Below, piece by piece: positions 24,817 to 34,500 of a stretch of DNA of 64,000 nt. The translations under genes and the position numbers were made by a program. The stretch comes from Rufibacter glacialis (GTDB lineage: Bacteria > Bacteroidota > Bacteroidia > Cytophagales > Hymenobacteraceae). The stretch lies in the NCBI RefSeq assembly GCF_008271745.1, contig NZ_VKKZ01000021.1:124001-188000 (forward strand). The letters run 5' to 3'. Under the pieces are notes generated by a model. The model was not told where the DNA came from and ran no database searches. It saw only the letters and a program-made list of their open reading frames with translations. Each line of letters starts with the position of its first letter. The first letter of the stretch is position 1.

Positions 24817-25863
24817 TTACAGGATCAACATGACATCGCCGTAGCTAAAGAACTTGTATTTCTCTTTGATAGCCTCTTGATACGCTTCCATAACCAGGTC
24901 ATACCCGCCAAAGGCAGCGGCCATCATCAGGAGCGTAGACTCCGGCATGTGGAAATTGGTGATCAGGCTGTTCGCGATTTTGAAATCATAGGGCGGAAAC
25001 ACGAATTTATCGGTCCAGCCTTCATTGGGCTTCAGGCGGCTGTTGGCCGAAACAGAAGACTCCAGGGCCCGCATGGTGGTGGTACCCACCGCGCACACCC
25101 GCTTCTTGGCGTCCAGTGCCTTGTTCACGATCTTAGCGGTTTCCTCGGCCACAAAGAACTGCTCAGAGTCCATCTTATGCTTGGTGAGGTCTTCCACGTC
25201 TACCTGACGGAACGTACCTAACCCTACGTGCAAAGTAACCGGGGTTACATCCACACCCTTTAACTCAAGGCGCTTCAGCACCTCTCTGGTAAAGTGCAGA
25301 CCAGCGGTGGGAGCGGCTACGGCTCCGGTCACCTCGGCGTACACGGTCTGATAACGCTCTTCGTCCTCGGGCTCGGGCTCCCGCTTGATATATTTAGGCA
25401 GTGGGGTTTCGCCCAGGCTGTGCACCACTTTGTAGAATTCCTCGTCTGGTCCGTCGTACAGGAACTTGATGGTACGGCCCCGCGAGGTAGTATTGTCAAT
25501 CACCTCCGCTACCAGGTCACTGTCACCGAAGTAGAGCTTGTTGCCCACCCGTATCTTGCGGGCCGGGTCTACCAGCACATCCCAGAGGTGAATCCGCTTG
25601 TCCAACTCACGCAGCAGGAACACTTCAATCTTGGCGCCGGTTTTCTCCTTGTTTCCGTACAAACGGGCCGGAAACACTTTGGTGTTGTTGGTCACCATCA
25701 CATCACCATCCTCAAAGTAAGTGATGATGTCTTTGAAGATTTTATGCTCTATCTTGCCACTGTCACGGTGAATCACCATCATGCGGGCTTCATCACGGTT
25801 TTGGGCCGGATGCGTAGCCATAAGATCATTGGGCAGGTCAAATTTGAACTCTGATAACTTCAT
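24817..25863 (-). CDS. queA: S-adenosylmethionine:tRNA ribosyltransferase-isomerase
   Basis: The 348-residue protein begins [30 protein letters not shown], the QueA start pattern. It carries [26 protein letters not shown] and [14 protein letters not shown]. It adds the epoxycyclopentane ring to preQ1 in tRNA during queuosine synthesis. ATG 25863 is favoured because a TAnnTTTG promoter element lies at 25906-25913, inside the longer open frame. No other queuosine gene is in the window. Confidence 0.96.
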   Translation of the reverse strand: MKLSEFKFDLPNDLMATHPAQNRDEARMMVIHRDSGKIEHKIFKDIITYFEDGDVMVTNNTKVFPARLYGNKEKTGAKIEVFLLRELDKRIHLWDVLVDPARKIRVGNKLYFGDSDLVAEVIDNTTSRGRTIKFLYDGPDEEFYKVVHSLGETPLPKYIKREPEPEDEERYQTVYAEVTGAVAAPTAGLHFTREVLKRLELKGVDVTPVTLHVGLGTFRQVDVEDLTKHKMDSEQFFVAEETAKIVNKALDAKKRVCAVGTTTMRALESSVSANSRLKPNEGWTDKFVFPPYDFKIANSLITNFHMPESTLLMMAAAFGGYDLVMEAYQEAIKEKYKFFSYGDVMLIL

Positions 25864-25905
25864 TTTTAATATTACGGTATTAAAATAAATAGCGAAAATA
25901 GAGCG

Positions 25906-25913
25906 CAAAGGTA
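25906..25913 (-). promoter_or_regulatory. TAnnTTTG element for queA
   Basis: Minus-strand TACCTTTG, 42 bp before ATG 25863. Confidence 0.6.
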
Positions 25914-26101
25914 GACAGTTTGCACTAATTTCTTTTACTTTCAGGCAAATATAAGTGACAATGCCTCTTGAAAGCAGGCTTTAGGCCGGTGGAGCCGTGT
26001 AAGAAAATAACCCTTTTCTCTACTAATAAGTTTGTCACACCACCAACTATTTGAGACAGCGGTTTTCCCTTAACAATCCTTACAACCCGTACCTTTCCTT
26101 C

Positions 26102-27358
26102 ATGCTGTACTTACGCCTGGTCTATGAGAGCTTTCAGTTTGCGTGGCAAGCCCTGCGGTCTAACCTCTTGCGCACCATTCTTTCCTTGCTGGGGGTAACC
26201 ATAGGCATTTTCGCCATCATCTCAGTGTTCACCATTGTAGACTCTCTGGAGCGCAGCATCAGGCAGAGCATGAGTTTTGTGGGCGAGCGCATTGTGTACG
26301 TGGAGAAATTCCCCTGGATTTTCAAAGACGGCTCAGACATACCCTGGTGGAAGTTCATGCAGCGCCCACCGGCCACCACTCGCGAGTTCAAGTACATGGA
26401 AGAGCAGCTGGAGAACGCGGAGGCCGTGGCCTTGGTCTCCAGGCGCGGCGGCAACACCTTCAAGCACCGCAACAACAGCATGAGCGGCATCATGCTGCAG
26501 GGCGTGACCAAAGGCTTTAACCTGGTAGCTGAGGTTCCCATTGAAGAGGGCCGCTTTTTCACCCAACAGGAAATTGACGGCTCGCGCAACGTGATCATCA
26601 TTGGCGCCGAGGTAGCCCAGAACCTTTTCCCCATGGCCAACGCCGTGGGCAACGACATCCGGATACGGGGCCAGAAGTTCACGGTCATTGGCGTGATGGA
26701 GAAACAGGGCGCCGGTCTGTTTGAGGGCATGCCCACCAACGACAAGAACGCCTATGTGCCTTTTGGCGCCTTCGGGAAGATGTTTGCCGGCGGCCCCCGG
26801 GGCATTCAGCCGGTGCTCATGATCAAAGGCAAGGCCGACGACGTGGGCCTGCAGAACCTGGAGTACGAGGTAAAGGGCAAGATGCGCACCATACGCGGCC
26901 TGAAGCCCTACGAGGAAGATAACTTCGCCATTAACCGCTCAGAGATGATGGCCGATGCCATTGGCGAGATGTTCTCTATCATTGGCATTGCCGGCTGGGT
27001 GATTGGGGGCTTCTCTATTCTGGTAGGAGGCTTCGGGATCGCCAACATCATGTTCGTGTCTGTGAAGGAGCGTACCAACATCATCGGGATCCAGAAATCA
27101 CTGGGCGCCAAAAACTTTTTCATCCTGTTCCAGTTCCTCTTTGAGTCGGTGTTCCTGAGCCTTATAGGCGGGGGCGTGGGCATTCTGCTGGTCTCGCTGG
27201 TAACCTTTATCCCCATGGGTACGTTGGAGATTATCCTTACGCCCGGCAACATTCTCTTAGGGTTAGGCGTATCGGTGGTGATTGGCGTGCTCTCCGGTAT
27301 TATTCCGGCGGTGATCGCTTCCCACCTGGACCCCGTGATTGCCATAAGGTCAAAGTAA
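26102..27358 (+). CDS. MacB/FtsX-type ABC transporter permease
   Basis: The 418-residue protein has one N-terminal membrane helix (about 20-45, LLRTILSLLGVTIGIFAIISVF), a large periplasmic MacB core domain, and three C-terminal helices with the FtsX-like motif GFGIANIMFVSVKERTNIIGIQKSLGA. MacB-type permeases use mechanotransmission to expel substrates or release lipoproteins. The ATPase partner is not adjacent. I set the start at ATG 26102 because the upstream residues are unlike the family. Monocistronic. Confidence 0.9.
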   Translation: MLYLRLVYESFQFAWQALRSNLLRTILSLLGVTIGIFAIISVFTIVDSLERSIRQSMSFVGERIVYVEKFPWIFKDGSDIPWWKFMQRPPATTREFKYMEEQLENAEAVALVSRRGGNTFKHRNNSMSGIMLQGVTKGFNLVAEVPIEEGRFFTQQEIDGSRNVIIIGAEVAQNLFPMANAVGNDIRIRGQKFTVIGVMEKQGAGLFEGMPTNDKNAYVPFGAFGKMFAGGPRGIQPVLMIKGKADDVGLQNLEYEVKGKMRTIRGLKPYEEDNFAINRSEMMADAIGEMFSIIGIAGWVIGGFSILVGGFGIANIMFVSVKERTNIIGIQKSLGAKNFFILFQFLFESVFLSLIGGGVGILLVSLVTFIPMGTLEIILTPGNILLGLGVSVVIGVLSGIIPAVIASHLDPVIAIRSK

Positions 27359-27546
27359 GCCAACAGGCTGCCCACCAGGCTGCTCACCTAGCCCCCGGGA
27401 CACCGCAGGCGGGCCAGCGCCTGGCGTTTCTGCCTCTCACCCTAAGAAGTAAACCAAAAACGTATTGTTTCACCTTATTGTGACCTGATGGAAGCTGGTC
27501 AGGAGCTTATGCCTGAGCCTGCTTTTTTAGTTGAAGTTAACGTGCC

Positions 27547-27584
27547 TGTTTACGGCCCATTTTTCGTAAACCAGGCTTGATACA
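27547..27584. repeat. IGP copy 6
   Basis: TGTTTACGGCCCATTTTTC then GTAAACCAGGCTTGATACA, ending 10 bp before the LOG gene start. Here the pairing is shifted to TTTACG/CGTAAA. Confidence 0.5.
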
Positions 27585-27594
27585 TGATAGATCT

Positions 27595-28458
27595 ATGACG
27601 AAGTTGAGAAAAACGAGTAAAACCAAGCTGCACGACGAAACCACTAACGTAGGAAGCGGCACCACCATCATTCAGCCCAACGCCAACGACAACAAAGTGG
27701 GCTCTTTGCAGGAGGCCAAGAAGATAGCCAAGCAAGAGGCGCCCGTGATCAGTGATGATGACAAGCGCATCCGCGAGGCGTTCACAGACAAAGACTGGAA
27801 CGAGATCAAGATCGCTGACTCCTGGCAGATCTTCAAGGTGATGTCTGAGTTTGTGGAAGGTTTTGAGAAAATGGCCAAGATTGGTCCCTGCGTGTCTATT
27901 TTTGGTTCTGCCCGCACCAAAGCAGAGAACCCGTACTACAAGATGGCCGAGGAGATAGCCGCCAAGCTGGTACGCCACGGGTACGGCGTGATCACGGGCG
28001 GTGGCCCGGGCATCATGGAGGCCGGTAACAAGGGCGCCCACTCTGAGGGGGGCCGCTCTGTGGGTCTGAACATCCAGTTGCCCTTTGAGCAGTTCAACAA
28101 CATCTACATTGACCCAGACAAGCTCATCAACTTTGACTACTTCTTTGTACGCAAGGTGATGTTTGTGAAATACGCCCAGGGCTTCATTGGCATGCCCGGT
28201 GGCTTTGGCACCCTGGATGAACTCTTTGAGGCCATCACCCTCATCCAGACCAAGAAGATTGGCAAGTTCCCTATTGTGCTGGTAGGCAAGAAATACTGGC
28301 AGGGCATGTTTGACTGGATCAAAGATGTGATGCTGACCCAGGAGAGCAACATCAGCCCAGAGGACCTGGACCTGGTGCACCTGGTAGACAACGCCACTGA
28401 TGCCGTTAAGGTCATTGATGATTTCTACAGCAAGTACCTGCTGTCTCCCAACTTCTAG
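27595..28458 (+). CDS. LOG-family nucleotide hydrolase-like protein
   Basis: The 287-residue protein has the Rossmann-fold LOG motifs GPCVSIFGSART, GVITGGGPGIMEAGNKGA and GMPGGFGTLDELFE. LOG enzymes split cytokinin-type nucleotides or, in many bacteria, AMP/IMP to base and ribose 5-phosphate. An N-terminal extension of about 90 residues, rich in charged residues, precedes the domain. ATG 27595 is taken as start; an in-frame TTG lies 18 bp upstream. A perfect terminator follows. Confidence 0.92.
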   Translation: MTKLRKTSKTKLHDETTNVGSGTTIIQPNANDNKVGSLQEAKKIAKQEAPVISDDDKRIREAFTDKDWNEIKIADSWQIFKVMSEFVEGFEKMAKIGPCVSIFGSARTKAENPYYKMAEEIAAKLVRHGYGVITGGGPGIMEAGNKGAHSEGGRSVGLNIQLPFEQFNNIYIDPDKLINFDYFFVRKVMFVKYAQGFIGMPGGFGTLDELFEAITLIQTKKIGKFPIVLVGKKYWQGMFDWIKDVMLTQESNISPEDLDLVHLVDNATDAVKVIDDFYSKYLLSPNF

Positions 28459-28493
28459 GGAGCCCAGGCCTTGCCTTTTTATCGCTTTTATGG

Positions 28494-28525
28494 AAAAGAG
28501 CCCGGAAACGTTTCCGGGCTCTTTT
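28494..28525 (+). terminator. terminator after the LOG gene
   Basis: A perfect 15-bp stem AAAAGAGCCCGGAAA/TTTCCGGGCTCTTTT with centre CG. Confidence 0.92.
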
Positions 28526-28709
28526 GTTTATAGCCCTTGCCCGCTCACAGGCCCTTCTCTCTTGTGGCTTCTCGCTTTCTATAAATAATTTTATAACCAA
28601 GCTTCAACCAGCTTTCACCATCTCAAAATATAATTATATTTGTCTTATTAAATCCCTAAGTATCTATCCTCCCCCATTTTATCTGCGCCAACCTAACCCT
28701 TTATTTATA

Positions 28710-29211
28710 ATGAAAAAAACCTTTACCCTATTCTTGTGCGCCGCCACGTTCTTTGCTTCTGGCTGCGCTTCCATTGTCTCAAAAACGAAATAACCCAATT
28801 AGCCTTTCCAGTGCCCCAGACGGCGCTACCTTCACCATTGTAGACCGCAACGGCAAAGAAGTAGCCGCAGGCCAGACGCCTACCACGGTCATTCTGAAGT
28901 CAGGCAACGGTTTCTTCAAGAAAGCCGTGTATTCTATCAATTTCAGCAAACCCGGGTTCAGCAACAAAACCCTCACCCTGGAGGCCGATGTAAACGGATG
29001 GTACTTTGGCAACCTGGTGTTTGGCGGCCTTATTGGCTTGTTGATTGTAGACCCAGCTACGGGCGCCATGTATAAATTCAACCAGAAAGACGTGCAGGCC
29101 ATGCTGAGCCAGACCACCGTGTTTGCTCCTTTGCAGGAAGGTGCCCTGCGCATTGTTTCCATTGACGAGGTACCCCAGGAACTAAGAGCTAAAATGGTGG
29201 AGGTGAAATAA
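28710..29211 (+). pseudogene. PEGA-like lipoprotein gene with a +1 frameshift in A5
   Basis: The first frame gives MKKTFTLFLCAATFFASGCASIVSKTK and stops at 28793. The rest (NNPISLSSAPDGATFTIVDRNGKE..., to 29211) lies in the next frame. Removing one A from the run at 28781-28785 joins them into a 166-residue lipoprotein with lipobox ASGC, a PEGA-like beta domain and a hydrophobic helix (FGNLVFGGLIGLLIV, about 105-120). This is the usual arrangement for such Bacteroidota proteins. The break may be a homopolymer sequencing error, a true mutation or slippage. The rest of the gene is undamaged. Confidence 0.75.
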
Positions 29212-29233
29212 GCGTTTCTCCCCTTTTTCCCTG

Positions 29234-29265
29234 AAAAGAGCCCCGAAACGTTTCGGGGCTCTTTT
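29234..29265 (+). terminator. terminator after the PEGA-like gene
   Basis: A perfect 15-bp stem AAAAGAGCCCCGAAA/TTTCGGGGCTCTTTT with centre CG, almost the same sequence as the hairpin at 28494. Confidence 0.92.
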
Positions 29266-29290
29266 GGTTTTGAGCGGGTTAGATATCCAC

Positions 29291-29298
29291 TACCTTTG
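29291..29298 (+). promoter_or_regulatory. TAnnTTTG element for the PepSY gene
   Basis: TACCTTTG overlaps the upstream in-frame TTG (29296). The transcript should therefore start beyond it, which excludes that TTG as start codon. Confidence 0.6.
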
Positions 29299-29340
29299 CT
29301 TTCCCTGCGTTATACCTCTAGACCGCTTACCTCCCCTGCC

Positions 29341-29967
29341 GTGACAGACTCCACCAAAAGACAGCAACAGGCCCGCGTACTCCGCGATTTCCGAAAGGTG
29401 CACCGGCTCACCGGCGCGTTCCTTTTCGTCTTCTTCTTTGTGATCTCCGTGACCGGGCTGTTGCTGGGCTGGAAAAAGCACACGGGCGGTCTGATCCTGG
29501 CCAAGACCCACACGGGCACCTCCACCAACCTAAAAGACTGGCTCCCGGTAGACAGCCTCACCACCAACGCCTTTAAGGCGGTGAAAGACTCATTGGGCGC
29601 AGACGTCACCCTCACCCTGGACCGCATTGACATGCGCCCCGATAAAGGCACCGTCAAATTCCTCTTCGTGGAAGAGTACCTGGGCGTACAGCTGGACGGT
29701 GCCACCGGGAAGCTCCTGCACCTGGAAACCCGCCGCGCCGACTTCATTGAGAACCTGCACGACGGTTCCATCCTGGACCGCGTGTTTGGCGTAGACAGCG
29801 GCGTGCTCAAAGTCATCTACAGCACCATCATGGGCGTGGCCCTGCTGATCTTTACCATCACCGGCTTCTGGCTCTGGTACGGTCCCAAACAGATGAAACA
29901 AGACAAACCCGCCATGGCCGCCCAACCTCGTGCCCCTCGTTCCGGAAGACCCATCAGGCCGGTGTAA
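29341..29967 (+). CDS. PepSY-associated two-helix membrane protein
   Basis: The 208-residue protein has an N-terminal helix (VHRLTGAFLFVFFFVISVTGLLLGWKK), a periplasmic PepSY-like part (TLTLDRIDMRPDKGTVKFLF, YLGVQLDGATGKLLHLE) and a second helix (STIMGVALLIFTITGFWLWYGP). Such PepSY_TM proteins often accompany iron/siderophore receptors or heme-linked reductases; no such partner is adjacent here. I chose GTG 29341 because the promoter element covers the only upstream start. The tail is Pro/Arg-rich. Confidence 0.82.
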   Translation: MTDSTKRQQQARVLRDFRKVHRLTGAFLFVFFFVISVTGLLLGWKKHTGGLILAKTHTGTSTNLKDWLPVDSLTTNAFKAVKDSLGADVTLTLDRIDMRPDKGTVKFLFVEEYLGVQLDGATGKLLHLETRRADFIENLHDGSILDRVFGVDSGVLKVIYSTIMGVALLIFTITGFWLWYGPKQMKQDKPAMAAQPRAPRSGRPIRPV

Positions 29968-29989
29968 GCTCTGTTCCCGGCTTTGTGGT

Positions 29990-30026
29990 TACTGCCTGCT
30001 TTCACAGAAACGGGGCTGAAACAGCA
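29990..30026. repeat. IGP copy 7
   Basis: TTACTGCCTGCTTTCAC then AGAAACGGGGCTGAAACAG; only the right arm is close to consensus. Confidence 0.45.
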
Positions 30027-30101
30027 AACTTTTCTCCCTGCTTCTCAGGTTCCCGGACTTAACCGCCTTGTAATTCTTAAACCATTTCTCTCCTACCGCT
30101 T

Positions 30102-31226
30102 ATGTCTTTTCTTGACCAGATCTCTGAGCCCACCCTTTTACTCAATGAAGCTATTGCCCGGGCTAACATCGGCCGCATGGCCGAGAAAGCGAAGCGGCAC
30201 AAAGTCCGGTTGCGGCCGCACTTCAAAACGCACCAAAGCAGGCAGGCAGGGGAATGGTTCAGAGAGGAAGGCATTACCGCTATCACGGTTTCCTCAGTGA
30301 AGATGGCGCAGTACTTCGCCCGGCACGGCTGGCAAGACATCACCGTGGCCTTCCCGTTGAACCGCCGGCAATTGCCCCAGATAACGGAATTAGCCCAGCA
30401 GATTACCCTGCACTTGACCGTCACCTCCGCGGATGACGTGGCGTTCCTGCGGGAACACTTGGCGGCGCCCGTGCACCTTTGGGTGAAGGCAGACACTGGC
30501 TACGGGCGTACCGGCATCAAGACCGAAGACACAGTGGTTTTAGAGGCCGTTTTAGCCGAACTGAAACAGACCCCGCAACACACGTTTTCAGGTTTCCTGG
30601 CGCACGCCGGTCACTCTTACAAAGCCCGAAGCCATGAAAGCATTGCCGCTATCCATCAGGAAACGCTAACGAAGATGCGGGGCTTAAAGGAACGTTATTC
30701 CAGCACGTGGCCAAAGTTGCAACTCTCCATTGGCGATACGCCCAGCTGCAGCACCATGGAAGACTTCAGCGGCATAGACGAGATCCGGCCCGGCAACTTC
30801 GTATTCTATGACCTCACGCAGAACCTCATCAGTTCCTGCCGCCTGGAAGACATTGCGGTGGCCCTGGCTTGCCCCGTAGTAGCCCTGCACCCAGACCGCC
30901 ACGAGGTGATTCTCTACGGCGGCGCCGTGCACTTCTCCAAGGATGCCCTGCAGCAGCCAGATGGTGCCGTCATCTTTGGGTTGGTGGTGCCGTTGACGGA
31001 GAGTGGTTGGGGAGAGCCTCTGCCAGAAACTGCCTTGGTTTCCTTGTCTCAGGAACACGGCATTGTACGCACCACGCCGGAGCTATTTTCTCAGTTTGAG
31101 ATCGGTGGTTTGATGGGCGTGCTGCCCGTACATTCCTGCTTAACGGCGGATTTGATGAAGGGCTATGTGACGTTGGAAGGTAAGCAACTGGAGCATTTGA
31201 GTGGGGTGACCCAGAGACACTCGTAG
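30102..31226 (+). CDS. D-threonine aldolase / D-serine dehydratase-like PLP enzyme
   Basis: The 374-residue protein has the alanine-racemase-type barrel with PLP lysine in RPHFKTHQS and the motifs VKADTGYGRTG and SIGDTPSCS. A C-terminal metal-binding domain follows with QEHG and PVHSC, the His-Cys zinc pair of DSD1/D-threonine aldolase enzymes. It should cleave or dehydrate D-beta-hydroxy amino acids. The final codons and the TAG stop lie inside the left end of a MITE-like element (31213-31420), so the original C-terminus may have been different. Confidence 0.88.
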   Translation: MSFLDQISEPTLLLNEAIARANIGRMAEKAKRHKVRLRPHFKTHQSRQAGEWFREEGITAITVSSVKMAQYFARHGWQDITVAFPLNRRQLPQITELAQQITLHLTVTSADDVAFLREHLAAPVHLWVKADTGYGRTGIKTEDTVVLEAVLAELKQTPQHTFSGFLAHAGHSYKARSHESIAAIHQETLTKMRGLKERYSSTWPKLQLSIGDTPSCSTMEDFSGIDEIRPGNFVFYDLTQNLISSCRLEDIAVALACPVVALHPDRHEVILYGGAVHFSKDALQQPDGAVIFGLVVPLTESGWGEPLPETALVSLSQEHGIVRTTPELFSQFEIGGLMGVLPVHSCLTADLMKGYVTLEGKQLEHLSGVTQRHS

Positions 31227-31282
31227 GAGCTGCGCACACTACGAGGTCATTTGAGAGATACGTGAAGCAGTTTGGTTGAATC

Positions 31283-31315
31283 AAACCTGTGAGGTTTTGA
31301 AAACCTCACAGGTTT
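31283..31315. terminator. perfect palindrome/terminator inside the MITE
   Basis: AAACCTGTGAGGTTTT and its complement are separated by a single G, and TTTTT follows. It would terminate the D-threonine-aldolase-like transcript. Confidence 0.75.
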
Positions 31316-31316
31316 T

Positions 31317-31354
31317 TGTTTCCGAGCCTCTTTCCAGAAAATACGCCTTTTTTG
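31317..31354. repeat. IGP copy 8
   Basis: TGTTTCCGAGCCTCTTTCC then AGAAAATACGCCTTTTTTG; it lies inside the MITE. Confidence 0.45.
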
Positions 31355-31428
31355 TCTGAAAATCCAATAAACCGTTGCGCAAAAGACCTCGTAGCGTGCG
31401 CAGCTCCTACGAGTGTCTCTGCCAAGGC

Positions 31429-31466
31429 CGTTTCCAGTCGCATTTCCCAAAAACACCCCTAAAGCG
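31429..31466. repeat. IGP copy 9
   Basis: CGTTTCCAGTCGCATTTCC then CAAAAACACCCCTAAAGCG, just outside the right end of the MITE. Confidence 0.5.
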
Positions 31467-31563
31467 CTTCCCATAAAAACCCCGCCCCTTCCCTAAACTA
31501 TTCCGCTGCAAACTCGGTTAAGAAGAGATGGATCGCCCGGTGCCATTCTAGCGCGGGAATGCC

Positions 31564-31571
31564 TACCTTTG
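31564..31571 (+). promoter_or_regulatory. TAnnTTTG element for uvrA
   Basis: TACCTTTG, 23 bp before ATG 31595. No LexA-type operator was recognised nearby. Confidence 0.6.
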
Positions 31572-31594
31572 CTCTTTAAACCGAAACTGATCGG

Positions 31595-34500
31595 ATGACG
31601 CCAAAAGAATCAACTGCTACTCCCGTAGCCAAAAATACTTCCTCTACCGTAGATGTGCCTTTTATTGAGGTGTACGGAGCCCGGGAACACAACCTCAAGA
31701 ACATCAGCCTCAAGATCCCGCGCAACCAGTTGGTGGTCTTCACGGGCATCAGCGGCAGCGGGAAATCTTCCCTCGCGTTTGACACCATTTACGCCGAGGG
31801 GCAGCGCCGCTACATGGAGACGTTTTCGGCCTACGCCCGCTCTTTTCTGGGCGGACTGGAGCGCCCCAACGTGGACAAGATTGAGGGGCTTTCGCCGGTG
31901 ATTTCCATTGAGCAGAAAACCACCTCGCGCAACCCGCGCTCCACGGTAGGCACCATCACCGAGATCTATGACTTCCTGCGGCTGCTCTACGCCCGTACTG
32001 CTGAGGCCTTCAGCTACGTGACCGGTGAGAAGATGATGAAGCAGTCTGATGACCAGATTGTGCAGCACATCCTGGAGCACTTCAGCGGCAAGCGCACCAT
32101 CATTCTGGCCCCGGTAGTGAAAGGTCGGAAAGGCCACTACCGCGAGCTGTTTGAGCAGATCAGGAAGATGGGTTTCCTGCGCGCCCGCATTGACGGCGAG
32201 TTAACGGAACTGACGCCCAAGATGCAGGTAGACCGCTATAAGATCCACGACATTGAGATTGTGATTGACAAGCTGGTGCCATCGGCCGAGGACCGGTACC
32301 GCCTGTCTACCTCCATCCAGAACGCGTTGCAGCACGGCAAAGGCACGGCCCTGGCCATGGACGCGGATACCAATGAGACGCAGTTCTACTCCCGCCACCT
32401 GATGGACCCCGCCACCGGCATCGCCTATGATGATCCGGCGCCTAACACCTTTTCGTTCAACTCCCCCTACGGCGCTTGCCCCGTGTGTAACGGATTGGGC
32501 GAGATCGAGGAACTCACGGAGGAATCTATTGTGCCGGACAAGAGCGTGAGCATCAGCCGCGGTGGCATCGCGCCCCTGGGCGAATACCGCGACATCTGGA
32601 TTTTCTCCCAGATCACTGCCCTACTCAAACGCCACAAAACCGCGCTCACCGTTCCTATCCAGGACATTCCGGCGGATGCCTGGAACCATTTATTGTATGG
32701 TTTTGAGGAAGAAGATCCCAAAGGCAAGAAAGAGCCGTTCGTGTTTGAGGGCGTATTGAACTTCCTGAAAAAACAGTTGGAGTCTGACTCTGACAACGTG
32801 CGCAACTGGGTGCAGGAATACACGCAGCAAAGCACCTGCCCCGAGTGCAACGGCTACCGCCTGAAAAAGGAATCGCTGCACTTCAAGCTGGACAACAAAC
32901 ACATTGGGCAATTGTCTGAGATGGACATCCAGGAACTGGCCGGTTGGGTGGCTAACCTGGAGGAACGCCTGAACGAGCGGCAGAACCTGATTGCCCGCGA
33001 ACTGCTGAAAGAGATCCGCAAGCGGATCGGCTTTCTGGTAGACGTGGGATTAGAATACCTACACCTGCACCGGTCAGTAAGAACCTTGTCCGGTGGTGAA
33101 AGCCAGCGGATCCGTCTGGCCACGCAGATAGGCACGCAGTTGGTGGGCGTATTGTACATCATGGATGAACCCAGCATAGGCCTGCACCAACGCGACAACG
33201 AGAAGCTCATTAAAGCCCTGCAAGACCTACGGGACTTGGGAAACTCCGTGGTGGTGGTAGAGCACGACAAAGACATGATCCTGGCCGCTGACTACGTGGT
33301 GGACATCGGTCCGGGTGCCGGGGTTCACGGTGGGCAGGTGGTGACGGCGGGCACGCCGAAGGAGATGATGGAAAGCGGCACGACTACCTCAGATTACCTG
33401 AGCTACAGGAGAGGTATTCCGGTGCGGAAGCAGAAACGTGAAGGGAACGGCAAAAACCTGATTCTGCGTGGAGCCACCGGCCACAACCTGAAAGACGTGA
33501 CGCTGGAATTGCCGTTGGGTAAACTGATCTGCGTGACGGGCGTATCGGGCAGCGGAAAATCGTCGCTGATCCATGACACGCTCTACCCTATCCTGAACAA
33601 ATATTTCTTCAACGCCAAGCGCGAGCCGCTGCCGTTCAAAGCCATTGAGGGCCTGGAGCACATTGACAAGGTGATTGAGGTAGACCAAAGCCCTATTGGC
33701 CGTACACCGCGCTCAAACCCGGCTACGTACACTGGCGTGTTCACTGAGATCAGAAGCCTTTTTGCTTCTATGCCGGAGGCGAAGATTAGAGGTTACGCGG
33801 CCGGACGCTTCTCGTTCAACGTGAAAGGTGGCCGCTGCGAGACCTGCGAGGGTGCCGGTATGCGCACCATTGAGATGAACTTCATGCCTGACGTGTACGT
33901 GCCCTGCGAAACCTGCAAAGGCAAACGCTACAACCGCGAGACCCTGGAAGTGCGTTTCAAAGGCAAGTCTATCACTGATGTGCTGGACATGACCGTGGAA
34001 ACCGCCGTGGAGTTCTTTGAGCACCAGCCCCGCATCTTGCGCAAAATCCAGACCTTGAACCAGGTGGGCCTCGGCTACATCACCTTGGGCCAGCAGGCTA
34101 CTACTCTTTCTGGCGGTGAGGCACAACGCGTGAAACTGGCCACCGAGCTTTCCAAGAAAGACACGGGCCGCACGCTCTACATCCTGGATGAACCTACCAC
34201 CGGTTTGCACTTCCAGGACATCCAGCATTTGTCTGACGTGTTGAACAAGCTGGTAGACAAAGGCAACAGTGTGCTGATCATTGAGCACAACATGGACCTG
34301 ATCAAGGTAGCCGATCATGTGGTGGACATTGGGGCTGAAGGCGGCGCCAAAGGCGGCATGATCGTGGCGCAGGGCACTCCGGAAGAAGTGGCGGCACTCA
34401 ACCTTGGGTACACGGCCCGTTTCCTGAAAGAGGAACTGAGCACCAGCCACTACATTGAGGCACCGGTGTTTGTGGAAGAGCCTGAACCAGAAGAGGAACC

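Larger units (their letters stand above)
31213..31420. mobile_element. MITE-like element with 36-bp inverted ends
   Basis: The left end (31213-31248) and the reverse complement of the right end (31385-31420) match at 35 of 36 positions. Each end contains its own small palindrome, CTCGTAG to CTACGAG. The 136-bp interior holds a perfect hairpin and an IGP-like repeat and no ORF. I see no clear target-site duplication. The size and structure fit a non-autonomous element; its transposase is not in this window. Confidence 0.7.

Noticed and set aside
30102-31226. Alanine racemase assignment
   Set aside because: The barrel is similar, but the C-terminal QEHG and PVHSC metal-binding motifs fit D-threonine aldolase/D-serine dehydratase enzymes.
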